A stretch of DNA of 64,000 bases from positions 558,001 through 622,000 of the forward strand of contig CANLZL010000002.1 in NCBI GenBank assembly GCA_947495575.1, in the 5' to 3' direction. This stretch comes from an uncultured Nioella sp. (lineage in GTDB: Bacteria > Pseudomonadota > Alphaproteobacteria > Rhodobacterales > Rhodobacteraceae). The translations under genes were made by a program, and so were the position numbers. Below the pieces are notes generated by a model. The model worked only from the letters and a program-made list of their open reading frames with translations. It searched no databases and had not been told where the DNA came from. Below are positions 9,387-20,118 of this stretch, piece by piece (the stretch's first letter is position 1; each line of letters begins with the position of its first letter).

Positions 9387-11075
9387 TCAGCTATGTTCCT
9401 CAGCCGCTGTGGCTGCAAGGGCTTGATTATAAGCCTTAAGCGCATCGACGTGAAACAGGGCCCCTTCCAAAGCGGGCGGGGCATCACCGGGCGCGAGAGT
9501 CACCACAGGGATCACATCCAACCCTGTGCGCTCAAAAACCGGCAGGGCCCGTTCCAGCGTGGCGTTTAGATCAAGGTAGATCCCTTGTTCGATCAGTGTC
9601 TCCAACCGTTCCGCGTTGCCAGCCGCGTCATGATCCATCGGACGCATAACCTTGCCCACCCGGAACATGGCCAACAGATAGGCCTGAGGCCCCGCGGCAA
9701 GGTGAATGTTGCGCCGTTCAAGCAAGGTCAGGAAATAAGAACGGTGAACCAGCCGACTGGCCACGGCGGTTGAGATCGAGACGCTGACCATCACCGCGAT
9801 CCCCGTTTGCCAATCGCCGGTCAGCTCAAAAACAATTAGGGTCGTCGATATTGGCGCGCCCAAAACGGCAGCAGCCACTGCCCCCATACCTGCTAGCGCA
9901 TAAAGCGTCTCGGATCCGGATACATCGGGGAAGATGCTGGTCGCAATCATGCCATAGGCCAGACCTGTCAGCGCACCGATCATAAGGGATGGAGAGAATA
10001 TACCGCCCCCCATACGCCCAGCCAAAGTGATCGCAGCGGCAATCGCCTTGAGCACAGCAAAAATAATCGCCTCGTGGAGCAACAGTTCTCCGGTTAAGGC
10101 CGCTGACGTGGTTTCATAGCCCACCCCGATTATATGGGGGTAAAAGATTGCAATGCAGCCAAGCAAGAGCCCGGCAATCGCCGGGCGCAAGTAACGCGGG
10201 ATCCGTCCCAGCCGTTGAACAAGATTACCCAGATCCTCGGCCCAGAAATTGGCACGCATGAACACCACAGCAACTAACCCGGCCACAAGGCCAAGGATAA
10301 GAAACGCCGGAAGCTCGACATAAAACTCCAACGCGCTGTCGCTGCCCAACTGAAACTCTGTCATATCGCCAAATTCGAGGCGGTTGATAACGGTGCCGGC
10401 GACAGAAGCGATGACGATGGGGGCGAAACTGTGAACTGCAAAGTGTCGCAAGACGACTTCTAACGCAAAAAGCGCGCCTGCAATCGGGGCGTTGAAGCTT
10501 GCCGAAACGGCCGAGGCCACGGCGCAGCCCAATAGATCGCGCCCCGTAATTCCGTCGGCACGAATGCGGGCTGATACCCAGGATGAAATGACAGCCGCCA
10601 AATGCACCACCGGCCCCTCTCGGCCAGACGATCCACCAGTGCCGAGCGTGATCAGCGAGGCAAAGGCCGATGCGATACCGGCCTTTTGTTCCACTCTGCC
10701 ATCGGCCAGAGCCGCACCTTCGATCACGTCGGCCACAGACCGCACCCGCCCATCCGGCGTAAAGAAATGCAGGATCAAACCTACAGCAAGCCCACCAAAA
10801 ACCGGGAGGATCAAGATTGAGTACCACGGCAAAGCTTCGGCAAAACTATGCAGCAATCGTGGGTCTTCGACGCCGTAAAACGTCATCTGCAGCCAATTGA
10901 TGGTCTTTCGGAAAAAGAGCGCGGCGAAGCCCGCACCAATTCCCACTGCCAGCGCAATAAACCAAAAGGTGATTTGGCCGGGTGCCTTGTGCCGGATCAC
11001 TTCCCAGCCGCCCCGCATCGAGGTCACAACCTCATTGAGCTGGTCCTGCAAATATGGCGGGCGCTGTTTGGCCAA
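9387..11075 (-). CDS. CLC-family chloride channel / Cl-/H+ antiporter with C-terminal CBS-like region
   Basis: 562 residues with about ten membrane segments. GTGGSSGREGPVVHLAA is the conserved CLC helix-F selectivity motif (GREGP form), and GRMGGGIFSPSLMIGA is the helix-N region. The roughly 100 C-terminal residues after KVMRPMDHDA are soluble and resemble a CBS domain. The start is a TTG at 11075 supported by a GAGGA Shine-Dalgarno seven bases upstream; the next in-frame ATG (11018) would cut part of the N-terminus. It carries Cl- across the inner membrane; channel versus antiporter cannot be settled here. It lies directly downstream of recN on the same strand. Confidence 0.9.
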   Translation of the reverse strand: MAKQRPPYLQDQLNEVVTSMRGGWEVIRHKAPGQITFWFIALAVGIGAGFAALFFRKTINWLQMTFYGVEDPRLLHSFAEALPWYSILILPVFGGLAVGLILHFFTPDGRVRSVADVIEGAALADGRVEQKAGIASAFASLITLGTGGSSGREGPVVHLAAVISSWVSARIRADGITGRDLLGCAVASAVSASFNAPIAGALFALEVVLRHFAVHSFAPIVIASVAGTVINRLEFGDMTEFQLGSDSALEFYVELPAFLILGLVAGLVAVVFMRANFWAEDLGNLVQRLGRIPRYLRPAIAGLLLGCIAIFYPHIIGVGYETTSAALTGELLLHEAIIFAVLKAIAAAITLAGRMGGGIFSPSLMIGALTGLAYGMIATSIFPDVSGSETLYALAGMGAVAAAVLGAPISTTLIVFELTGDWQTGIAVMVSVSISTAVASRLVHRSYFLTLLERRNIHLAAGPQAYLLAMFRVGKVMRPMDHDAAGNAERLETLIEQGIYLDLNATLERALPVFERTGLDVIPVVTLAPGDAPPALEGALFHVDALKAYNQALAATAAEEHS

Positions 11076-11196
11076 GGTTCGTCCTCACGATGTCTGCCAA
11101 AAATGCACCTCATTGGCAGATAACTGCCACATCTAGCGTGTTTATTTCCCTAGGGAAATCGCTTGGGCCGGAAAAACTCTATTTGATGGCGTCGAT

Positions 11197-12855
11197 TTAG
11201 GTAATGCTGCCGCTCAAAAGGGCGCGAGCGGCGTCTTTCGCGGCATCTGTGATGGTATCGCCCGATAGCATCCGGGCCACTTCGGTGACCCGTTCTGAGG
11301 CATCCAGCGGCACAACCCGTGACAGCGTGGTTCCGTCTTTCACGGCTTTTTCAACCCGCCAGTGATGCGCGCCCAAAGCTGCGACTTGCGGCGAGTGCGT
11401 TACAACCAGCACTTGCCCGCCATCTGCCAGCGCAGCCAGGCGCCGACCGACCGCATCAGCAGTGGCGCCGCCGACACCGCGATCGATTTCATCAAAGATC
11501 ATGGTTAGACCTTCGGCCCGTTCACTCAGGCACACCTTCATGGCCAAAAGGAAACGGCTAAGTTCCCCGCCAGACGCGATCTTGTTAAGCGGTCCGGCGG
11601 GTGCGCCGGGATTGGTGGCAACTGTGAAGGTGACAGCGTCACGGCCGGACGGGCCAGCCGTCTCTTCCACGATCCGGGTTTCAAACACCGCGCGGTCCAT
11701 TTTGAGCGGCGCAAGTTCGTCCATGATCCGTCGATCGAGGCGTTTGGCAGCCAACTGCCGCGCGGTGGTCAATTCAGCGGCAACAGCCCCATAACTAGCC
11801 TCGGCCGCAAGCAGCGCGGTTTGAAGGGCCGCAATATTGTCGCCCGAGCGATCCAGCGCCTCGAGGCGAGCACGCAGATCGTCTGCAAACGTCCCAAGAT
11901 CATCGGGCGCAACCGAATGCTTGCGGGCAAGACCGCGCAGAGCAAACAGGCGTTCTTCGGTCTCTTCCAATTCATGCGGATTGAAGCGCAGTTGGTCGGC
12001 GAAGGTTTCGACGCCAGATTGTGCTTCGCCCAATTCCACCATAGCGCGTTCCAGCGCGGCGATGGCGTTGTCCAATCCACCCTCTGCTTTTTCAGTCAGC
12101 CCCTCAATCCATCTAAGCGCGTCGCCCATGGCGCCCTCGGCACCCTGCCCGCCTAGCGCCTCGATCACACGGGCCACATCGGCGCGCATTTTCTCTGCGC
12201 CCTGCATCAGGCGGCGGCGCGCATCGAGGGTTTCTTCTTCGCCCGCTTGCGGGTCAAGCGAGTCCAGTTCGGCCACCGCGTGGCGCAGAAACTCTTCTTC
12301 CGCCTGCAATTCGGCCATCTCCGCCGCGGCCTGCTCCACCGCCTTACGGGCTGCGCTTTGAGCTTTCCATGCGGCGGTCACCGCATCTCGATTGGGTGCT
12401 AACTGCCCGTAGTCATCCAGCATCGCGCGGTGACCGCGCGGGTCAAGCAAGCCTTTGTCATCCTGCTGGCCATGCAACTCAACCAAACTGTCGGAGAGCT
12501 GTCGCAAAACATCGCCGGGCGCCCGCCGACCGTTGACCCAAGCGGTTTTGCGTCCTGCTGCCGTGTTAACACGCCGCAATATCAACTCATCCTCATCCGG
12601 CAGGCCGGCTTCCTTCAGGATCGCATGAACAGGATGACCTGGCGCGAGCGAAAAAACGGCTTCAACCTCGCCCTGCTCGGCACCGGTACGCACCAAATCC
12701 GCCCGCCCACGCCAGCCCAGAACAAACCCAAGCGAATCCAACAGGATTGATTTGCCCGCACCAGTTTCACCGGTCAGCACGTTTAGGCCCGGTTGGAACT
12801 CAAGCTCCAACCGGTCAATGATCAGCATGTCCCGGATATCGAGGCTGTGCAGCAT
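11197..12855 (-). CDS. recN: DNA repair protein RecN
   Basis: 552 residues from the ATG at 12855 (MLHSLDIRDML). The ORF-track extension runs into bamD and is not used. RecN is an SMC-like ATPase acting in double-strand-break repair. Walker A is GETGAGKSILLDSLGFVLG (about residues 30-48). A long central coiled coil rich in Ala/Glu follows, then the ABC signature region SGGELSRFLLAMK, Walker B MIFDEIDRGVGG and the VTHSPQVAA switch. It is the last gene of the dcw-linked run, 28 bases after bamD. Confidence 0.95.
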   Translation of the reverse strand: MLHSLDIRDMLIIDRLELEFQPGLNVLTGETGAGKSILLDSLGFVLGWRGRADLVRTGAEQGEVEAVFSLAPGHPVHAILKEAGLPDEDELILRRVNTAAGRKTAWVNGRRAPGDVLRQLSDSLVELHGQQDDKGLLDPRGHRAMLDDYGQLAPNRDAVTAAWKAQSAARKAVEQAAAEMAELQAEEEFLRHAVAELDSLDPQAGEEETLDARRRLMQGAEKMRADVARVIEALGGQGAEGAMGDALRWIEGLTEKAEGGLDNAIAALERAMVELGEAQSGVETFADQLRFNPHELEETEERLFALRGLARKHSVAPDDLGTFADDLRARLEALDRSGDNIAALQTALLAAEASYGAVAAELTTARQLAAKRLDRRIMDELAPLKMDRAVFETRIVEETAGPSGRDAVTFTVATNPGAPAGPLNKIASGGELSRFLLAMKVCLSERAEGLTMIFDEIDRGVGGATADAVGRRLAALADGGQVLVVTHSPQVAALGAHHWRVEKAVKDGTTLSRVVPLDASERVTEVARMLSGDTITDAAKDAARALLSGSIT

Positions 12856-12883
12856 GATCGCGCCTGAGGCTCCTGCTAGCGGG

Positions 12884-13756
12884 TCAGAGCCAATTTCCGC
12901 GGATGGTTTGCTGCCAGATCTCACGCAACCAGCTTTCGCCGGCAGCCTCTGGTGCCAGATCCATATCGGTGAGCTGGCTAAAGGCATCATCATAGAACGG
13001 CGACGACTGGAAGTTATGGCCCAGAATCGCGCCAGCGGTCTGCGCCTCATTTGGCAGTCCAAGTGCCAGATAAGCCTCTACCAGACGCAACAGGGCCTCT
13101 GGCGTGTGGCTCGTGGTCTGGAATTGTTCAACCACCACACGGAAACGGTTGATAGCAGCTGTGTAGTTCTGACGACGCAGGTAATAGCGCCCGATTTCCA
13201 TTTCCTTGCCCGCAAGATGGTCAAAGGCGAGGTCGAATTTCAATATGGCCGAGGCGGCGTATTCGCTGTCAGGATAGCGTTCGATCACGGTTCGAAGCGC
13301 TTGTAGTGCCTGATATGTGATGCCTTGGTCGCGGCCGACATCATCCATTTGGTCGTAATAGCTGAGCGCGAGCAGGTATTGCGCATAGGCCGCATCTTCG
13401 TCAGCAGGATAGAAATCCAGGAACCGTTGCGCGGTGGCGCGGCTGTTTTCGTAGTCACGGTCCTGATGGTAGGCATAAGCCGCCATGATCAGCGCGCGGC
13501 GTGACCAATCGGAATAGGGATGCAGGCGTTCCACTTCCAGGAACAAGGCAGCCGCGTCTTCCGGGCGACCTGTTTCCAGTTCGGCCTCGGCGCGCTCAAA
13601 AATTGGCTGCGCTTCCAGTTGTTCCAGCGGAACTTCACGGTTACCGCCACGGAACACCGCGCAAGAGGACAGAACAAGAACCAGACCGGTGGCAATCGCC
13701 GCCCTACCAAATGTCTTTAGCAATCCCCGCCCGCGTGCCATGCCCACAATCCTCAT
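12884..13756 (-). CDS. bamD: Outer membrane assembly lipoprotein BamD
   Basis: 290 residues. BamD is the essential lipoprotein partner of BamA in outer-membrane beta-barrel assembly. A lipoprotein signal with lipobox LSSC (Cys32, or Cys27 if the second ATG is used) is followed by TPR-like repeats, including the family-typical YAQYLLALSYYDQM and YAASAILKFDLAFDHLAGKEMEIGRYYLRR. It lies between lpxC and recN on the same strand, the usual order in Rhodobacterales. Confidence 0.95.
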   Translation of the reverse strand: MRIVGMARGRGLLKTFGRAAIATGLVLVLSSCAVFRGGNREVPLEQLEAQPIFERAEAELETGRPEDAAALFLEVERLHPYSDWSRRALIMAAYAYHQDRDYENSRATAQRFLDFYPADEDAAYAQYLLALSYYDQMDDVGRDQGITYQALQALRTVIERYPDSEYAASAILKFDLAFDHLAGKEMEIGRYYLRRQNYTAAINRFRVVVEQFQTTSHTPEALLRLVEAYLALGLPNEAQTAGAILGHNFQSSPFYDDAFSQLTDMDLAPEAAGESWLREIWQQTIRGNWL

Positions 13757-13853
13757 GCATCACATCCGGCAGGCTTTGGCGCCTGCCCTTTCTGACAGAT
13801 GGTCTAGCACATTAATTCTGAGGGCAAAACGCCTGAATTTACCCCTATGGGGA

Positions 13854-14777
13854 TCAGGCAACATGCGCCAGATCTTCTGCATGAAGATCGACGCCAGGAA
13901 GCTGCGCGGCCTGCTCAGGGCTGCATTCGATCAACCGCCAGGCAGAGGGTCGGGCAAAGAGCGCACGGAGAAGCTCATTGGTCAGCATATGACCCGCCCG
14001 AACGCCGTGATATTCCGCCAAAAGCGGAGCGCCCGCCAAGGCCAGATCGCCCAAAGCGTCCAGCATTTTATGGCGCACAGGTTCGTCTTTGTGGCGCAAG
14101 CCACCCGGGCTGACGACGGCATCGCCATCGACAACAACCGCGTTTTCTCCAGGGACACCGCCAAGCGCAAGGCCATTGGCCTTCATCGCATCCACTTCGG
14201 CCTGACGACAGAAGGTGCGGCTGTCACACAGTTCACGCACGAAATGACCATTGCGCAAATCCGTGGCCAAGGTCTGCTGACCAATGGCGGCATCCGGAAA
14301 TTCAATATCAAAGCGCATCTTCATACCACGCGCAGGGCGCAGGGTGGCGGTTGCATCGCCGCGGGTGACCGTCACTTCTTCAAGCACTTCAATGGCAAGA
14401 ACCGGCACGTTTTGCGCCTGAACACCACGCGCCAGGAGCCCACGGACAAACGGAGCAGAAGACCCATCTAGAATTGGAACTTCGGGGCCGTCAATTTCGA
14501 TCAGGGCGTTATGAATGCCGCAACCGGCAAGCGCGGCCATCAAATGCTCAACGGTGGAAACTTCGACACCCGCTTCATTCCGCAAACGAGTGCAGAGCTG
14601 GCTTTGCGGCACAACGTCATAGCGCGCCGGGATCATGTTATCAGAATCTTGAATATCAACGCGGCGGAACCAGATGCCGAAAGAGGCCGCGGCCGGGTGC
14701 ACTTTCATCCGCGCTGGACGCCCGGAATGAAGGCCAAGGCCCTTGAACTCTACCGATGATCTTAGTGTCGCCTGCAA
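13854..14777 (-). CDS. lpxC: UDP-3-O-acyl-N-acetylglucosamine deacetylase LpxC
   Basis: 307 residues, the usual family length. LpxC is the zinc-dependent committed step of lipid A synthesis. It begins with the typical VEFKGLGLHSG; the first zinc histidine is in STVEHLMAAL, and the second set (His and Asp) is in LRHKDEPVRHKMLDALGDLAL. The C-terminal GHMLTNELLRALF carries the later conserved His. It lies downstream of ftsZ, separated by about 280 bases that hold an intrinsic terminator, so lpxC probably has its own promoter in that gap. Confidence 0.97.
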   Translation of the reverse strand: MQATLRSSVEFKGLGLHSGRPARMKVHPAAASFGIWFRRVDIQDSDNMIPARYDVVPQSQLCTRLRNEAGVEVSTVEHLMAALAGCGIHNALIEIDGPEVPILDGSSAPFVRGLLARGVQAQNVPVLAIEVLEEVTVTRGDATATLRPARGMKMRFDIEFPDAAIGQQTLATDLRNGHFVRELCDSRTFCRQAEVDAMKANGLALGGVPGENAVVVDGDAVVSPGGLRHKDEPVRHKMLDALGDLALAGAPLLAEYHGVRAGHMLTNELLRALFARPSAWRLIECSPEQAAQLPGVDLHAEDLAHVA

Positions 14778-15007
14778 CGGAACGCTCCTGCTTTGCGTCG
14801 ATTTGAAACCAGATTAAGCGACTATTTCGCTTTCGCTGTCCCAGTTATTTGGCCAAGTAAGTCCCACCCCGCTGGCCGTGGCAATGATCTACCCCGTGGC
14901 AGGACACAAAACAATTCAACCTTTGTGACCACCTGCAACAAAGCCGAAAACTGTCGGCAAATTTTCGCCAACTTCCTGCAAAACACCCTTTAACATACAG
15001 AATACAA

Positions 15008-15040
15008 ACAAAAAAAGACCGCCTATTCCGGCGGTCTTTT
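15008..15040 (-). terminator. Intrinsic terminator after ftsZ
   Basis: An 11-bp perfect stem (AAAAGACCGCC / GGCGGTCTTTT) with a six-base loop begins about 20 bases past the ftsZ stop and, read on the minus strand, ends in a run of seven T followed by GTTTGT. It should end the division-gene transcript before lpxC. Confidence 0.85.
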
Positions 15041-15060
15041 CCGTCACATTTGACGTAAGA

Positions 15061-16644
15061 TCAGTTTGCTTGACGTCGCAAGAAGGCCGGAATTTCAATC
15101 CGTTCCTGCTCTGGATCCACGGGCTCTTCGGCTTGCACCGGACGGCTCTGCTGCATCGGCGGCTGACGGCGTGCGGGTTGCGACGGTGCCGCCTCCTCAC
15201 CGTGACCGGTCATCCGGTTGATCAGTGAATTAATGCCGAAACGGGTCTTGCCGGCTTCATCAGCTTCCGGTTCGACCGCTTGCTGAGCAGGGCCATCTTT
15301 TGCAATCGCTGCGCGCAATCGGGCCAGCGTTTCGGGCGATGGAGAGCCACCGGCAGAGCGAGGCGCGACATAGTCAGCCTCATCTGCTGGGGCACCGCGC
15401 TGAACAGATTTCGGCGCCGGCGCTGCTTCTGCCGCTGGTCGGTAGGCTGGCGCAGGAACAACATCATCCTCAAACAGGTCTTCTGCCTGTTCATGCGCGG
15501 TTTCCGCATCGAATTCAGTGAAAAGGCTGGGCTCCGGTGCTTCCGAAGTGACCTCTTCACCTTCTTCAATTTCCTCATCCATAACGGGCTGCGCGGCAAC
15601 CGCCGCATTGCCCGAAGACTGGAAAATCGGTTCGCCCGACATGCGACGGGTTGGGGCCGGGATTTCCTGACGGATCTCGGCCGCATCGATCCCGGTTGCG
15701 ACAACCGAAACACGCATCTGGCCTTCCATATTGGTGTCCAGCGTCGAACCCACGATGATGTTGGCCTCTGGATCTACTTCCTCACGAATACGGTTGGCCG
15801 CTTCATCAAGTTCGAAGAGGGTCAGGTCATAACCACCGGTGATGTTGATCAGAACGCCTTTGGCGCCTTTCAGGCTGATTTCATCCAGAAGTGGGTTGGC
15901 AATCGCTTTTTCCGCGGCCTGAACTGCACGGTCATCGCCGTCGCCTTCACCCGTACCCATCATCGCTTTGCCCATCTCGTTCATCACAGCGCGAACATCA
16001 GCAAAGTCGAGGTTGATAAGGCCGGGACGAACCATCAGGTCGGTCACGCCCTTTACACCCTGATAGAGCACATCGTCAGCCATCGCGAAGGCTTCGGTAA
16101 ACGTGGTCTTTTCATTGGCCAATCGGAACAGATTCTGGTTTGGAATGATGATCAGCGTGTCGACAACCTTTTGAAGGGCTTCGATGCCTTCATCAGCCTG
16201 GCGCATCCTCTTGGAGCCTTCGAATTGGAAGGGTTTGGTCACAACGCCAACCGTCAACACCCCAAGCTCTCGCGCCGCTTGCGCAATAATCGGAGCGGCA
16301 CCGGTTCCGGTACCGCCGCCCATGCCAGCTGTGATAAAGCACATATGCGCTCCCACTAGGTGGTCAACGATCGTCTCGATGCTTTCCTCGGCCGCGGAGG
16401 CCCCAACTGCGGGCCGAGCACCTGCACCAAGACCCTCGGTAACTTTCGCACCCATCTGGATGCGGCTGGTTGCCTTGGACTGCTGCAATGCTTGCGCATC
16501 GGTATTTGCGGTCACGAATTCGCAACCATCAAGCTGTTGGTCGATCATGTTATTGACGGCATTTCCGCCAGCGCCACCTACACCAAACACGGTGATGCGG
16601 GGCTTCAGGTCCGGCTGGTCCGGCATGGTCAGATTCAGGGTCAT
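15061..16644 (-). CDS. ftsZ: Cell division protein FtsZ
   Basis: 527 residues. FtsZ is the tubulin-like GTPase that forms the Z-ring. The GTPase core (about residues 1-320) carries the signature [16 protein letters not shown] and [11 protein letters not shown] (T7 synergy loop). A long, acidic, low-complexity linker of about 190 residues ends in the conserved C-terminal peptide [12 protein letters not shown], which binds FtsA. The long linker is common in alphaproteobacteria. About 250 bases separate it from ftsA, room for the separate ftsZ promoters usual in this group. Confidence 0.98.
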   Translation of the reverse strand: MTLNLTMPDQPDLKPRITVFGVGGAGGNAVNNMIDQQLDGCEFVTANTDAQALQQSKATSRIQMGAKVTEGLGAGARPAVGASAAEESIETIVDHLVGAHMCFITAGMGGGTGTGAAPIIAQAARELGVLTVGVVTKPFQFEGSKRMRQADEGIEALQKVVDTLIIIPNQNLFRLANEKTTFTEAFAMADDVLYQGVKGVTDLMVRPGLINLDFADVRAVMNEMGKAMMGTGEGDGDDRAVQAAEKAIANPLLDEISLKGAKGVLINITGGYDLTLFELDEAANRIREEVDPEANIIVGSTLDTNMEGQMRVSVVATGIDAAEIRQEIPAPTRRMSGEPIFQSSGNAAVAAQPVMDEEIEEGEEVTSEAPEPSLFTEFDAETAHEQAEDLFEDDVVPAPAYRPAAEAAPAPKSVQRGAPADEADYVAPRSAGGSPSPETLARLRAAIAKDGPAQQAVEPEADEAGKTRFGINSLINRMTGHGEEAAPSQPARRQPPMQQSRPVQAEEPVDPEQERIEIPAFLRRQAN

Positions 16645-16893
16645 TTATAAGTCCGCCTGTCTTATTGGTTCTGGCACCGATCTTGTCGTCGGATCGCCGA
16701 TTTCTGCCTATTTGGCTTGAATCCTACCGTGTTAGCCCCGGCGCGTCACGCGAAAATTGGCAAAAAACGTCGAAATATTGGGCCAAAATGTGGCGCCCCG
16801 GCGGGATTTTGCTTATCCACGCAGTATATAGCGCAATCCACCCGCCCCCACACCATGGGTGTGAAGCCGGCAAGATTACAGATTTTGCGCCGT

Positions 16894-18228
16894 TTACCAG
16901 TTATCGCGGAACCAGCGCACTGCGCGTTTCAAAGAACGCGCGGGATAGCGGTCGGCGGGCACTTCGAAATCCCACCATTCATCCTGTGGATAAGCGGCAA
17001 ACAATGCCAGGCCGACGCAGGCCGAAAATGCCGGGCCACAAGCCGATTGCGGCAGGCCCTGAACACGCAAAGGGCGCCCCAGACGAACCTGGTTTCCAAG
17101 GATGCGGCTGGCCAGTTGGTCCAGGCCAGGGATCTGGCTGGCCCCGCCGGTCAGAACAATGCGTTGCGAGGGCAAATGGTCAAATCCCGCGTCTTCCAGG
17201 ATAGCGCGCACTTCTTCCAAAATTTCTTCGACACGTGGACGCATCACACCGATCAGTTCGGCCCGACTGATAGAGCGCCGGTCATGTTCCCAATCGCCTG
17301 TATCGGCCTCAAGCTCGATCTGTTCGCGATCATCCATGCCGGTTGCCACAACACCGCCAAATCGGGTCTTGATCCGCTCGGCATCATTGGCGGGAATTTG
17401 CAGGCCCTGACTGATGTCAGAGGTGACGTGATCGCCACCCATCCGCACGGTGTCGGCATAAATCATGTGTTTCTTGATGAAGATCGATACGCCGGTGGTG
17501 CCGCCGCCCATATCAATGCAGGCCGCGCCTAGTTCCTGTTCATCTTCCACCAAGGAAGAGACGCCCGCGACGTATGGGGATGAGGCCAGGCCCGCAAGTT
17601 CAAGATCGCAGCGTTTGACGCAATGCAGGATCAGCTCAACCGCATGTGCATCAACAGTTAGCATATGCATATCGGCGCTGAGGCGGTTGCCGACATGGCC
17701 ACGCGGGTCTTTCAGACCGGTGCGGTGATCAAGCGCAAAGTTCACGGGCTGTGCATGAAGAACCTCACGCCCTTCCCCAATATCAGGCATGTCACAGGCC
17801 GCCAGTGCACTGGCGACGTCACATTCGGCAACTGTCCCGGTTTGCAGGCTGGTTTCGCCCACCAGTCCATAAGACCGGGGTCGCGCACCCGCGATGCTGA
17901 CAATGACATGATCAACCCGGACCTGCGCCATTTTCTGCGCCGCCTGAACGGCTGTTCGAATGGCGCGCTCGGTTTCCTGAACGGTATCGACCTCTCCAAA
18001 ACGCACGCCGCGCGACCGAGTGGTGGCCGCACCAATGACGCGAAAATTGCTCTGGCCCGCCATGGCACCGACGCCATCGGCCACGGCCTCTTCCTCGACA
18101 CTGTCAAACCGCAGCACCAGACAGGAGGTCTTAAAACTGCCGATATCCAGGATGGCGATCACGCCGCGACGCATTGCTTCCTGACGTTTGGCGCGCATGG
18201 CCCGCTGCGAGTGGTACAGCATACTCAT
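16894..18228 (-). CDS. ftsA: Cell division protein FtsA
   Basis: 444 residues. FtsA is the actin-like ATPase that tethers FtsZ to the membrane. AILDIGSFKTSCLVLR (phosphate 1), CIDMGGGTTGVSIF (phosphate 2) and IVLTGGASQIPGLDQLA (adenosine region) are all present. The C-terminal end, LKRAVRWFRDNW, is the amphipathic membrane-targeting helix. It overlaps the end of ftsQ by four bases (ATGA). Confidence 0.97.
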   Translation of the reverse strand: MSMLYHSQRAMRAKRQEAMRRGVIAILDIGSFKTSCLVLRFDSVEEEAVADGVGAMAGQSNFRVIGAATTRSRGVRFGEVDTVQETERAIRTAVQAAQKMAQVRVDHVIVSIAGARPRSYGLVGETSLQTGTVAECDVASALAACDMPDIGEGREVLHAQPVNFALDHRTGLKDPRGHVGNRLSADMHMLTVDAHAVELILHCVKRCDLELAGLASSPYVAGVSSLVEDEQELGAACIDMGGGTTGVSIFIKKHMIYADTVRMGGDHVTSDISQGLQIPANDAERIKTRFGGVVATGMDDREQIELEADTGDWEHDRRSISRAELIGVMRPRVEEILEEVRAILEDAGFDHLPSQRIVLTGGASQIPGLDQLASRILGNQVRLGRPLRVQGLPQSACGPAFSACVGLALFAAYPQDEWWDFEVPADRYPARSLKRAVRWFRDNW

Positions 18229-19130
18229 CCGTTTTCTCCCGTCGATAGTGTCACCTCACGCATCTGGCGAAGTTCGCTCAGCGCTTGGGGGGTCAGTTGT
18301 AATACGGTGCGCGAGGGATCGCGCAGATCCACTCGCAAAATATCGCGCTCAAGAATTTCCTGGGCGTCGTTCTGGGCCAGCACGCGATCCAATGCGGTGA
18401 CCGGATCTTCGGCAGGCAGAAGAATGCGAATGCCATCGGTCAAGACAACGTCCCACCGGCGCTCACCCATCCGCACAAGACCGCGCAGTCGGTCGCCCAA
18501 GGGGCGTGCGGCATGGATCAAGGCCAGCGCTTCGGTGGCGGCCTCATTGGCGCCATCGCCCGCAATTTGCGGCAGATGCGACAGGTTTGGCCGAGCTAAA
18601 AGCGGCGCGACACGTTCGCCCGAGGCATCAACCAGCCACAGCCCTTCACGCGCCTGCCAAACCATGACCGGGCGACGTTCGGTAATGGCCACGGCCAGTT
18701 CGCCCCCCGACCTGATCCGCAATTGCGCGCTTTCCACCGCGCGGATCTGTTCGACCCGTAACCGCAGCGCCTCCAGATCTAGGTCGAAGGAAGACGTCGG
18801 GAAATCCAAAGCCAATGTGGCGCGGATTTCTTCGGACAGGACCGGGGTCGCGCCGTCAATTGACATCAGATTGACTTGAAACTCGGGGCGCGCCTCGATC
18901 GACCGCCTAAATTCCGCAATGCTATCCTGCATTCTTTGGATATTTGTGGGGTCGGACAGGTAAACGCCCCCCGCTGCAACAACTGCGAAGGCAGGAATGC
19001 CCACGCGCAGGATAGCGCGAAAAAATGGCGTCAGCCAAAGCCGTTGAATTCTGTAAGACCATTTTGAGGGGGCCGGGTCGCGCAGTTGTGGCGCCGGGCG
19101 GGCCTGACCGTTGCGGATTATCTGTCGCAT
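18225..19130 (-). CDS. ftsQ: Cell division protein FtsQ
   Basis: 301 residues from the ATG at 19130, which has a GGAGG Shine-Dalgarno about eight bases upstream inside the end of ddl. The ATG at 19151 is an alternative with no such site. One membrane segment ([15 protein letters not shown] region) follows a basic cytoplasmic tail, then a POTRA domain ([19 protein letters not shown]) and the FtsQ beta domain. It links early and late divisome proteins by binding FtsL/FtsB partners in the periplasm. Overlaps ddl by 13 bases and ftsA by four. Confidence 0.95.
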   Translation of the reverse strand: MRQIIRNGQARPAPQLRDPAPSKWSYRIQRLWLTPFFRAILRVGIPAFAVVAAGGVYLSDPTNIQRMQDSIAEFRRSIEARPEFQVNLMSIDGATPVLSEEIRATLALDFPTSSFDLDLEALRLRVEQIRAVESAQLRIRSGGELAVAITERRPVMVWQAREGLWLVDASGERVAPLLARPNLSHLPQIAGDGANEAATEALALIHAARPLGDRLRGLVRMGERRWDVVLTDGIRILLPAEDPVTALDRVLAQNDAQEILERDILRVDLRDPSRTVLQLTPQALSELRQMREVTLSTGENG

Positions 19131-20041
19131 GAGGCGTCCTCCACCATCCATGCGCAGAACTGGCCAAAGCTCATCCCCCTAAGGGCTGCCTGTTCAGGGC
19201 TGAGGGATGTGGGCGTCATACCGGGTTGGGTGTTGACCTCCAGCACGATCAACCCGTCCAATCCGCGCGTTTCATCCCACCGAAAATCAGTGCGGCTGAC
19301 ACCGCGACATCCAAGCGCTTTATGCGCCTTCACAGCCAAATCCATGCAGGCATCGAATATATCGGCAGGGACATTGGCCGGAACTTCGTGGCGCGATCCG
19401 CCCTCGGCATATTTTGCGTGATAATCATACCAGCCATCGGTGATGATATCCGTGACGGTCAGGGCTTCATCCCCCATCACAGTAGTCGTCAACTCTCGCC
19501 CCGGTGCATAGGTTTCGACCATCACCTGTTCGGGCATCGTATCGGCCAGTTTCGGCGGTCCATTCGCGGCTTCATGCACCAGGTAAACGCCAACGGATGA
19601 CCCTTCGTTGTTTGGCTTGACCACATAGGGCGGATCCATCACATGGCCGACCATCACATCTTCGCGGGCGGCGATAATGCTTTCCATTACTGGGATGCCT
19701 GCCGCCCGAAACGCCTCTTTCGAGCGCTGTTTATCCATCGCCAGTGAAGAGGCCAGAACGCCGGAATGGGTGTAAGGAATGCGCATCCATTCCAACATAC
19801 CCTGAACGCAACCATCCTCGCCCCACCGACCATGGAGGGCATTGAACACAACATCAGGTGAAATATCGGCCAAGCGCATAGGCAGATCGGGGCCTGCATC
19901 GACCTCGATCACTTCATACCCTTCACCTTGCAGCGCATTGGCGCATTCACGCCCTGTAGACAGCGACACCTCGCGCTCTGCGCTTGGTCCGCCCATCAAC
20001 ACCGCTACACGAGGGGGAGTTCTGCCCGAACCTACCAACAC
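19118..20041 (-). CDS. ddl: D-alanine--D-alanine ligase
   Basis: 307 residues, normal DdlB length. It makes D-Ala-D-Ala for the peptidoglycan stem peptide. [20 protein letters not shown] is the N-terminal binding loop, [18 protein letters not shown] the second conserved block, and [15 protein letters not shown] the ATP-grasp lysine region; [24 protein letters not shown] carries the metal ligands. The start is GTG at 20041, backed by a GAGG six bases upstream. Confidence 0.96.
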   Translation of the reverse strand: MLVGSGRTPPRVAVLMGGPSAEREVSLSTGRECANALQGEGYEVIEVDAGPDLPMRLADISPDVVFNALHGRWGEDGCVQGMLEWMRIPYTHSGVLASSLAMDKQRSKEAFRAAGIPVMESIIAAREDVMVGHVMDPPYVVKPNNEGSSVGVYLVHEAANGPPKLADTMPEQVMVETYAPGRELTTTVMGDEALTVTDIITDGWYDYHAKYAEGGSRHEVPANVPADIFDACMDLAVKAHKALGCRGVSRTDFRWDETRGLDGLIVLEVNTQPGMTPTSLSPEQAALRGMSFGQFCAWMVEDASCDR

Positions 20042-20118
20042 CTGTGCCTCAATTCATGCCGCGGGCTTTGCCCGTCTGGCTTATTATTTATGCCCCTTTA
20101 TTGGGGCTTTTCAGCCGG

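Noticed and set aside
13689-14471. 260-aa ORF antisense to lpxC
   Set aside because: Shadow of lpxC and the bamD start; no support.
15280-16359. 359-aa ORF antisense to ftsZ
   Set aside because: ftsZ is unmistakable on the other strand; the shadow has no domain or Shine-Dalgarno.
17665-18879. 404-aa ORF antisense to ftsA/ftsQ
   Set aside because: Spans two real genes in reverse; composition is that of a shadow.
20092-20111. GCCCC-TTTATT-GGGGC-TTTT hairpin between murB and ddl
   Set aside because: The T tract is on the plus strand while both genes read minus; the 5-bp stem is weak and no plus-strand gene ends here.
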